A stretch of DNA of 64,000 bases from Chaunax sp. Z400 (lineage: Eukaryota; Chordata; Actinopteri; Lophiiformes; Chaunacidae): the NCBI GenBank assembly GCA_037577475.1, contig CM075184.1:1780001-1844000 (forward strand), read 5' to 3'. The stretch's first letter is position 1. Each line of letters opens with the position of its first letter. Positions 55,661-64,000 of this stretch are shown in pieces. The notes under the pieces are model-generated. The model was not told the origin of the DNA, searched no databases, and saw nothing but the letters and a program-made list of their open reading frames with translations. The translations under genes were made by a program, and so were the position numbers.

Positions 55661-56562
55661 CCACATGGGGGGAAGAGACAGAGCGAAGTCCTAAAATCAC
55701 ACACTAATCATTTGCAGACAATGTATTCAGCCACATTCTTCCATTCGTTCTTTACGTTGACATCTATACGTCCACTAGAGGGCAGTGAAGAGTCGAAAGT
55801 GTTAACACAGGAAATGATGACGGTAGAGGTTGTGATGATGTAGCTCGTAAACGCAGCCAAAGCAGAGGGATCAATGTTCTCGTTGGAGGTCTGTGAGGTC
55901 ATCAAATGCATCATGACGCGTAGACAGAGAGGAAATGTTTCTGTCATTGTGTCCGTAGACATTTCCTGTGTCTGCTTGAATTATGGCTACACTGTCTCCG
56001 ATGATAGTCGCTGGCACTGCTCTGTAAGTCCTCACCAAATGTACACAGATATGGATGAGAAGTCACGTGGGCTGCGTCCGGATACGTTTCCATTTTTAAT
56101 GTCGAGCATAAATGATAGAGAAAGGTGTTGTTGTGGTGCTGCTGTGTAAAAAGGCTTAGTACGTTTGTTTGGGTTGTATGCAGGGATGTCAACACGCCAG
56201 CCATCGAGACATGAGTAAAAATAGCCCCTTATATATTTTTATTTAGTTATTTAATTTTCACAAGGCTTCAAAATATGAGCTTAAAAATAATTCAGTTACA
56301 AGTGGCCTGTAGACAGTTTTAGTCTTTAGCCTAAATTAAGTTTACATTTCAATCAATTGTCTGCATTGATCCATTCTTGTGAACCCCCTCATGTCTGTGA
56401 CTCCATAGATGAGACTTAGACCTGCTCAATCACAGCATGAGAATAAACATCTACTGACGGCTGATGAGAGATCCTCAGTGGAACCTCTGACCCCCTCTGC
56501 TGTCCCGGAGCAGACTTTATCAATCTGCAGCATGTAGGCAGTGGGAGCACAGAGAACACAAG

Positions 56563-56570
<8 letters not shown>
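55661..56570. other. Non-coding stretch
   Basis: No gene; several short open frames lack any recognisable domain. CGTCCACTAGAGGGCAG at about 55770 is a CTCF-like core (CTAGAGGGCAG), seen once. Confidence 0.4.

Positions 56571-56604
<34 letters not shown>
56571..56604. repeat. GT microsatellite
   Basis: About 17 GT units. Confidence 0.95.
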
Positions 56605-56605
<1 letters not shown>

Positions 56606-56959
56606 GTCATATTATTTATACAGTCGGTGTGGGTGGGTAGAGCCAGAGGGCAGCTCATGTTTACAGTGAAAGATCGAGAGAGAAGCTCCATCAGACTCTG
56701 ATCCTCTGTTCTGAATATAAACTAGTGCAGCTGCTGCTGTCCTTTACAACAAAGTTGAGTCTTTTTGTCATATTTCTACAGTTCTGCTTTTTACCATCAC
56801 TCCTGCTGAATATTGTGATGAACTCATGGATAATGGTGGTCAGTTCAAATTTGCTCTTTGAAAACAATGGTTTCTTAAGCCTCTTTCACTCCAGGCAGAC
56901 GTCCACATCCCCATTTCTTCACATCCCTTCAGGAAACATGGATACAGGGAGGCTCTGTA
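56605..56959. other. Non-coding stretch
   Basis: No feature supported. Confidence 0.45.
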
Positions 56960-57500
56960 CAGAAATATGATCAGAAAGGTGTAAACATGTCAGAACAAGG
57001 ACTGTCAGCATTTACACACATATTGTGACCGAGCAGCAAAAAGTGATGCTGAAAATGACTTTAGTATGTTAGCGTGGTGCTAGCCCAAGCCAATGGAGCG
57101 GCTGTGGATCAGGAGGTAGAGCAGTCGTTCACGGAGCAAAAGGTCAGGGGTTCGATCCTCAGCCCCTGCAAGTCTACAAGTCGAAGTATCCTTGAGTAAG
57201 ATACTGAACCCCAATTTGCTCCCCAGGCACCATAAAGGCAGCCAACTGCTCCACAAGATGAGTCAATGCAGGGAAAGAATTTCCCCCTGTGGGATTAATA
57301 AAGGTATAAAAAAATTTAAAAAAGTTAGCACTCTACTATCAGACTATGTTCATTCTCAATACACCCCCACAGATATGACATCAGCATTTCATTCACCAGT
57401 GTAATTCTGTGTTGTTTAGTTGAAATACTGCATCGACCTGAAACCAGCTGTTGTCAACAGGCTAACATGTTAGCATTAGTTTAAGTCCACTCTGGTTTAT
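56960..57500 (-). repeat. Interspersed repeat R1, copy 3, split by a SINE
   Basis: The reverse complement gives AAACTAATGCTAACATG, GCTGATGTCATATCTGTGGG, ACATAGTCTGATAGTAGAGT, then GCTAGCACCACGCTAACATA and CTGACAGTCCTTGTTCTGA, collinear with 2530-2790 and 7305-7450. The SINE at 57098-57310 interrupts it. Confidence 0.75.
57098..57310 (+). mobile_element. tRNA-derived SINE, copy 3
   Basis: CTGTGGATCAGGAGGTAGAG (A box), CGTTCACGGAGCAAAAGG, GGGTTCGATCCTCAGCCCC (B box), CAAGTCTACAAGTCGAAG, AATTTCCCCCTGTGGGATTA and an AATAAAGGTATAAAAAAA tail. It is inserted in R1, so it is younger than that R1 copy. Confidence 0.85.
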
Positions 57501-59518
57501 TTTCATATCAATGAAATAAAAAATGTAAAGGACAAACCATTAGTGTCATAGAAGATAATTTGTGTCTCCTTTGTCCTGTTTGGACCTTTGCATGAAATCC
57601 AGAGCATAGAATGGTCAGACTGTTGAGACGTGTTCTACAGCCCCATACTGTACACACACACAGTTATTTATAATGATATGCTTACTTTATTTTAAACAGA
57701 CAAAAACCTTCAGTTGTACTGCCTTCAGAGGTTCACCGCCCTCTTCCTGTGTCACATGGAGAGTTTCTGTCACCTGAAACTTTAAAGCGATACTCCTACT
57801 CAACTAACAGCCTCGGCGTACAAAATTCATTCCACCCAAAATGCAGCAAATCAATTAATAAATATCATTTTATTATTAGGTCAAGTTTCAATACATAATT
57901 CAAACAAAAACATGTCTAACAAAAGTGAATTCTGTGGGTAGATTTGTTTTGATTTCCTACCTATCAGCCGTTTCCCTGCAGCTTCCTGTCTCTTAAGCAC
58001 AAACCAGCCGTGTGTCCAGATTTAGATTCAGTAGCTCCCATTGATCCTTCTGCTCTCCAGTTTTTACCAGTTTTGCTCTGTTTCTTTTGTTCAGATACTC
58101 GATGCCTTTTCCTCACTATCTGTTATTTTAGGTCGTCCACACTTTCTGTTCTCCATGTTCTCCATCTGATCACAGATTAGAAACTGCCACATGTATGTGG
58201 GGCCTGGCCGTTTGTTTATTTCAGAATATTTTCCCCTCAGAAGATTAAAATCTGAATTGTTCTCTGTATTCCACTGATAAAAATATAACCGTTATATCAG
58301 GCTGTAGAATAACATCATCCTGGTTACTTTTAAAATTCTTCACACGCCTTGAGAAGGAAAATACTGAGTGGGAGGATACTTTAAAAGTGTTTTTCCTTCG
58401 TGCATGTAGTCAGAGTGGTTCAGAGGATACACACAGGTTAATATGTCCCTGTCTTCGCAGGTGTTTTTTGCACAAATGTAGGGGTGGAGTGGAAAAGGTG
58501 AAAGGGTTGTTTGAGGATTGTGATCATCATGTTGTGTGTATTTTAGTGTGCCAACCTTCATCAGTTACATGATTGAGGTTTAGGAGATTTTTTTTAATTT
58601 AATGTTTCTATTTAAATCACATTTTGACTGTTAATTATAGTTAAAAATAGGACACAAGAAAAGTTTTAATCTTTTAATTGTGTATGTCACTAAATTAAAG
58701 CTTTCCATATGATAATTTTGGAATTAATGTAAGAAATATTTTTGGTGACTCAGCTGAATCCTGATGTCTGAAACCGAAGCTGGACATTCATTTTTAGCAG
58801 AAGGGAGAGTCGAAGTCAGGAGGGGGAAGAGGAGGGAGGTGCAGCAGGTGCAAAGAGGAAACCCAACTCCTCAGCCCTGCCTTCTATTGTCCACCTCCTC
58901 CTCCTCCTCCTCCTCGACTCTTGCTATGTTCACCTCCGTCTCTTCACCTCCTGTTTATGTGCTCCTGGTTTGCAGTGACACCCCCTGTGGGCCCGTAAAC
59001 CTGACCTCTGACCCCATAACGAGCAGAGAAGTCTTGGTGTTAAGTTGTCAGGCTGTCAGGAGGACGGTCACCTGATCCTCTCTCACCAGAGGACAGCAGG
59101 CAACAAAAAAGATGTTTTTCTTGCAGTGAAGAGCAGCTGAAGGCGTTGTTGACCTCCTGACCTGTGTTTAGAAATGGGTGTATCTCAGAGCAGTAATACG
59201 GTTTCTTTGTCTCTCTTCCTCGGATATAAAAAATGTCTTTGCGTTGTTAACCACAGAAACTCTGTCAGATAGTTGAGGGAGCTGCAGACTCATGGGACAT
59301 GTTGTTGGATCTGAATAATTATTGTTGTCTCATTTATTTTTTTAATCCATCATATCAGTCTTTATTCTTTATTCAGTCCAAGAGCTGAACTGCTACCAGT
59401 TATGCCAAACTGTTTTTTTTTGTGTCTCAGTGTTTCTACTACACTCAAAAAATGATTATGCCCCAAACAAAGATTTCAATGATCTAAAGGTTCATAGTTC
59501 AAGTTCATTTAAGGCGTG
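57501..59518. other. Non-coding stretch
   Basis: No gene. A CTCCTC tract lies at 58890-58915. Other parts are AT-rich and unremarkable. Confidence 0.45.
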
Positions 59519-59694
59519 TCTGACTCGTTTTTGCTAGTTAAATGGTGCATAATCTAAGTGCAAAGTCAGATGCAAAGAAGTTGTGTTTAGTGTCTTAATT
59601 ATCCATAGGTGTCTGAAACATGAATCAAATCAGTTTGTGTAAAGGTGTTTGCACCTGAAGCATTGCTGTTTAAACAGCGTCACCCTCTGTTTCC
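59519..59694 (+). repeat. Dispersed repeat related to 28291-28379
   Basis: GTGTTTAGTGTCTTAATTAT followed by CCATAGGTGT parallels the TTATCATCCATAGTTGT part before the first 32-bp CGTCA array. Confidence 0.45.
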
Positions 59695-59885
59695 ATGTCT
59701 CCCAATCCTGTCCCATCAACAACTCCATTTGACTGTATATGAGCAAAGGCAGCCATATTTAACTGTTATTTTCCCCCAGCAGCAGAAACCATAAGTCTGT
59801 GTCATTTACCCATGAGGCACAGCAGCATAACTTCATTAATGATTTAAATCTCCGACATGCCGACAGGATCTAGGACCAATCCCAT
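59695..59885 (-). repeat. Interspersed repeat R2, copy 3
   Basis: TCCCATCAACAACTCCATTT, GGCAGCCATATTTAACT, CCCCCAGCAGCAGAAACC, CTTCATTAATGATTTAAATC and GCCGACAGGATCT are the reverse complement of 3440-3815. An internal part is shorter. Confidence 0.75.
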
Positions 59886-60352
59886 TTCTTATTTTCACCC
59901 CTACCCCTTAGCCTTGCCTCGCCCTTTGAAACAGAGTTACAAGGTTGAAATGTTTCCCTATGAAATGACAACCCTACAAGACCCTGATACGTCATCAGGA
60001 GTAGGCGGCGTTATAACAGATGTGATAGCTTTTTTGCCTGGACAATGCCATCTTCATCTTCAGCTGTAGTGATTTCTCCTGTGTAGGCTATGTCTTACCC
60101 TGCCAGTGTTCACTGATATTAGAGCAGTGGTAACGCTGAAAGATACCCAGTGAGTAAATCATTATCCAGATCACTTCAATAATAAAAGCGGATTATGATC
60201 AATCTTACACACTATTCTCTCTTCCCTTCCTTCGTCTTCCTGTTCTGACAGAGAAGACGAAGGAAGGCCCTACCCCTAAGCGTGAAGGCGCAAAAACGTA
60301 AGGGAAGGGCTAAATGGTAGGGTCAAGGGGTGAATTGGGTTTGGGCCCTAAT
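59870..60352. mobile_element. MITE-like element with AGG.CC..AAT..CA inverted ends
   Basis: The left part, AGGACCAATCCCATTTCTTA then TTTCACCCCTACCCCTTA, and the reverse complement of the right part, AGGGCCCAAACCCAATTCAC then CCCTTGACCCTAC, are similar in order and sequence. Length about 480 bp, no coding capacity. A second inner pair (GAAGACGAAGGAAGG / CCTTCCTTCGTCTTCC) sits at 60225-60275. Family not identified. Confidence 0.5.
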
Positions 60353-60572
60353 GTTAATAAATGTTCTTTGTTTTTCTACACATCCTAAAGGCCCCACACA
60401 CAGTCCAGGTTCATAGAGTGAAACAATTTGGATTAGAACAGACGACCTCCCGATAAATCCTAAAGCACCACTAGAGGTGACGTCAAACGTCCATGAGGGT
60501 GGAGTCTCTAAATCAGAGACAATCATTGGTTCAGGTGGATGAAAATGTGATGATGTCAGAGCTGATCTGTGC
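60353..60572. other. Non-coding spacer
   Basis: No gene. It leads into the large array. Confidence 0.4.
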
Positions 60573-63335
60573 ATCACTAGTGTGTAGCCAGCAGAGTGTA
60601 CGTCATCACTAGTGTGTATCCAGAAGAGTGTAGGTCATTACTAGTGTGTAACCGGCAGAGTGTACGTCATCACTAGTGTAGTAGAGTGTACGTCATCGCT
60701 GGTGTGTAACCGGCAGAGTGTACGTCATCGCTAGTGTGTAACCGGCAGAGTGTACATCATCACTAGTGTGTAACCGGCAGAGTGTACGTCATCACTAGTG
60801 TGTAACCAGCAGAGTGTACGTCATCACTAGTGTGTATCCAGCAGAGTGTACATCATCACTAGTGTGTAACCGGCAGAGTGTAGGTCATCACTAGTGTGTA
60901 ACCAGCAGAGTGTACGTCATCACTAGTGTGTATCCAGAAGAGTGTAGGTCATTACTAGTGTGTAACCGGCAGAGTGTACGTCATCACTAGTGTAGTAGAG
61001 TGTACGTCATCGCTGGTGTGTAACCGGCAGAGTGTACGTCATCGCTAGTGTGTAACCGGCAGAGTGTACATCATCACTAGTGTGTAACCGGCAGAGTGTA
61101 CGTCATCACTAGTGTAGTAGAGTGTACGTCATCGCTAGTGTGTAACCGGCAGAGTGTACGTCATCGCTAGTGTGTAACCGGCAGAGTGTACGTCATCACT
61201 AGTGTGTAACCAGCAGAGTGTACGTCATCACTAGTGTGTATCCAGAAGAGTGTAGGTCATTACTAGTGTGTAACCGGCAGAGTGTGCATCATCACTAGTG
61301 TGTAACCGGCAGAGTGTACGTCATTACTAGTGTGTAACCGGCAGAGTGTACGTCATTACTAGTGTGTAACAAGCAGAGTGTACATTATCACAAGTGTGTA
61401 ACCAGCAGAGTGTACGTCATCGCTAGTGTGTAACCAGCAGAGTGTACATCATCACTAGTGTGTAACCAGCAGAGTGTACATCATCACTAGTGTGTAACCA
61501 TTAGAGTGTACGTCATCACTAGTGTGTATCCAGAAGAGTGTAGGTCATTACTAGTGTGTAACCGGCAGAGTGTACGTCATCACTAGTGTAGTAGAGTGTA
61601 CGTCATCGCTGGTGTGTAACCGGCAGAGTGTACGTCATCGCTAGTGTGTAACCGGCAGAGTGTACATCATCACTAGTGTGTAACCGGCAGAGTGTACGTC
61701 ATCACTAGTGTGTAACCAGCAGAGTGTACGTCATCACTAGTGTGTATCCAGCAGAGTGTACATCATCACTAGTGTGTAACCGGCAGAGTGTAGGTCATCA
61801 CTAGTGTGTAACCAGCAGAGTGTACGTCATCACTAGTGTGTATCCAGAAGAGTGTAGGTCATTACTAGTGTGTAACCGGCAGAGTGTACGTCATCACTAG
61901 TGTAGTAGAGTGTACGTCATCGCTGGTGTGTAACCGGCAGAGTGTACGTCATCGCTAGTGTGTAACCGGCAGAGTGTACATCATCACTAGTGTGTAACCG
62001 GCAGAGTGTACGTCATCACTAGTGTAGTAGAGTGTACGTCATCGCTAGTGTGTAACCGGCAGAGTGTACGTCATCGCTAGTGTGTAACCGGCAGAGTGTA
62101 CGTCATCACTAGTGTGTAACCAGCAGAGTGTACGTCATCACTAGTGTGTATCCAGAAGAGTGTAGGTCATTACTAGTGTGTAACCGGCAGAGTGTGCATC
62201 ATCACTAGTGTGTAACCGGCAGAGTGTACGTCATTACTAGTGTGTAACCGGCAGAGTGTACGTCATTACTAGTGTGTAACCAGCAGAGTGTACATTATCA
62301 CAAGTGTGTAACCAGCAGAGTGTACGTCATCGCTAGTGTGTAACCAGCAGAGTGTACATCATCACTAGTGTGTAACCAGCAGAGTGTACATCATCACTAG
62401 TGTGTAACCATTAGAGTGTACGTCATCACTAGTGTGTATCCAGAAGAGTGTAGGTCATTACTAGTGTGTAACCGGCAGAGTGTACATCATCACTAGTGTG
62501 TAACCGGCAGAGTGTACGTCATCACTAGTGTGTATCCAGAAGAGTGTAGGTCATTACTAGTGTGTAACCGGCAGAGTGTAGGTCATCACGAGTGTGTATC
62601 CAGAAGAGTGTAGGTCATTACTAGTGTGTAACCAGCAGAGTGTACGTCATCACTAGTGTTTATCCAGAAGAGTGTAGGTCATTACTAGTGTGTAACCAGC
62701 AGAGTGTACGTCATCACTAGTGTGTAACCATTAGTGTACGTCATCACTAGTGTGTATCCAGAAGAGTGTAGGTCATTTTAGTGTGTAACCGGCAGAGTGT
62801 TCATCATCACTAGTGTGTAACCGGCAGAGTGTACATCATCACTAGTGTGTAACCATTAGAGTGTACGTCATCACTAGTGTGTATCCAGAAGAGTGTAGGT
62901 CATTACTAGTGTGTAACCGGCAGAGTGTACATCATCACTAGTGTGTAACCGGCAGAGTGTACGTCATCACTAGTGTGTAACCGGCAGAGTGTACGTCATC
63001 ACTAGTGTGTATCCAGAAGAGTGTAGGTCATTACTAGTGTGTAACCGGCAGAGTGTAGGTCATCACGAGTGTGTATCCAGAAGAGTGTAGGTCATTACTA
63101 GTGTGTAACCGGCAGAGTGTACATCATCACTAGTGTGTAACCGGCAGAGTGTACGTCATCACTAGTGTGTAACCGGCAGAGTGTACGTCATCGCTAGTGT
63201 GTATCCAGAAGAGTGTAGGTCATTACTAGTGTGTAACCAGCAGAGTGTACGTCATCACTAGTGTGTATCCAGAAGAGTGTAGGTCATTACTAGTGTGTAA
63301 CCAGCAGAGTGTAGGTCATCACCAGTGTGTAACCA
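60573..63335. repeat. 32-bp minisatellite with CGTCA core, locus 2
   Basis: About 86 units of CACTAGTGTGTAACCGGCAG followed by AGTGTACGTCAT, with subtypes: AACCAGC, ATCCAGAAG with TAGGTCATTA, ATTAG, and a shortened TGTAGTAG unit. 61527-62436 repeats 60617-61526 at exactly 910 bp with almost no differences. The right flank (63336-63545) matches 29011-29290. Confidence 0.95.
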
Positions 63336-63545
63336 GAGTGTTCTGTGTTGTGAAGCCTCCTATGTAGTTTCATCTGATTCGTCCTTTAAATAGCAGTAAA
63401 AATACTGCAGCTTTGACTTTAGAGGTTTTTGTTGGTCAATGGTTAAAATCACTTCCTGCTGCCTCAAGATAGCAATGCTGCTGACCACACCTCACTTTAA
63501 CACCCGACCACGCCTCATTTTAACACCAACACTAACATGGACACA
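63336..63545 (+). repeat. Right flank shared with the 29-kb locus
   Basis: CTGTGTTGTGAAGCCTCCTA, CTTTAAATAGCAGTAAAAAT, TTGTTGGTCAATGGTTAAAA and ACCTCACTTTAACACC. Nearly identical to 29011-29290 apart from fewer 24-bp units. Confidence 0.9.
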
Positions 63546-64000
63546 ACATCTGGTACTCAAACTGCATCTGCTACTTAGACTCCATCTGGTCATCTAGTGA
63601 GTATTTGTGGCAGCAGGACAGTGAATGTGGAATCGTCCATTCACTTTTGGTTTAAGGGTTATTAAAAGATAGATTACTTCAGGCTTAATTAAATAAAATG
63701 ATGTGCAGTCCAGTAGAGTAGTAGATGATTATCTGACAATATGGAAATATGGAATAACATGGAAATCATTTCATGAGAGTGTGATGATGACTGTGGTAGC
63801 AGCTGTTTTCATAGAGAATAACCTCCTGGTGAGGTGAGGATCCGTACCAGAGCTCTCACATTGAAGAAGCTTCCGGATGTTTCTTGCATTGCTCATGTGC
63901 AGTGTTGTTTCCCCTGGAGCTATGTTTCTGGAGAGAAGATAGGAGCTGCAGCCTCCCTGCTGATCCACTCCACTGATCTCTGTCCCTAATGAAGCATCTA
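63546..64000. other. Non-coding stretch to window end
   Basis: No gene or repeat recognised. Confidence 0.45.

Noticed and set aside
55763..55785. CTCF site at CCACTAGAGGGCAG
   Set aside because: A single core match is expected by chance in 64 kb; mentioned only in the stretch description.
55649..56204. Overlapping short frames on both strands
   Set aside because: No conserved motif, biased codons or splice signals; probably chance frames in non-coding DNA.

Overview
This window reads as a repeat-rich stretch of a ray-finned (teleost) fish nuclear genome. The evidence is tRNA-derived SINE copies of a kind common in fish, L2/CR1-like LINE pieces, hAT transposons with 8-bp target duplications, CA/TA/GATA microsatellites, several long minisatellites, and exons bounded by GT/AG introns. 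Nothing bacterial is present and no complete undamaged protein-coding gene was found. All homology calls come from reading motifs by eye; no database search was run.

Layout. 0-11 kb: a CT-rich array, a SINE, two copies of one interspersed repeat (called R1 here), one main copy of a second (R2), a candidate CCAAT/GC-box promoter with a first exon (about 4.26-4.76 kb), and a short element with ACCTCC.CCAAGG inverted ends. 11-15 kb: a G/T-only TTGG tract, AT-rich conserved-looking DNA, and a GATA/TATC palindrome. 15.3-19.6 kb: a minisatellite with a period of about 32 bp, split by a 5'-truncated LINE. 19.6-31 kb: copies of a hAT-like non-autonomous element, a LINE fragment, a second SINE, and a first 32-bp array with a CGTCA core.

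31.2-46.8 kb, minus strand: the most informative locus. A multi-exon gene runs from a CCAAT/E2F promoter-like repeat near 46.5-46.8 kb to a polyadenylation signal near 31.25 kb. Its parts in order are a KMT5A-like SET domain, four tandem copies of one small exon, three related acidic exons, a C2HC zinc finger, a tyrosine-recombinase-like core, a duplicated two-exon cassette, and a terminal Myb/SANT-like exon. The copy is broken: nonsense codons in the SET and recombinase parts, several 1-nt frameshifts, and a LINE endonuclease segment inside an exon, ending in a 31-bp perfect palindrome. The amplified small exons have nevertheless kept splice sites and phase.

46.8-53.7 kb: two minisatellites, then a 4-kb hAT transposon (15/16-bp matching ends, 6/8 target duplication) that contains a second hAT-like element. 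A 15-bp array in it seems to have grown out of its own C-terminal coding motif. 53.7-64 kb: mostly non-coding DNA, a third R1 copy with a SINE inside it, an R2 copy, a MITE-like inverted-end element, and a 2.8-kb 32-bp array carrying a near-perfect 910-bp higher-order duplication. That array is flanked by the same sequence as the array at 28.4 kb.
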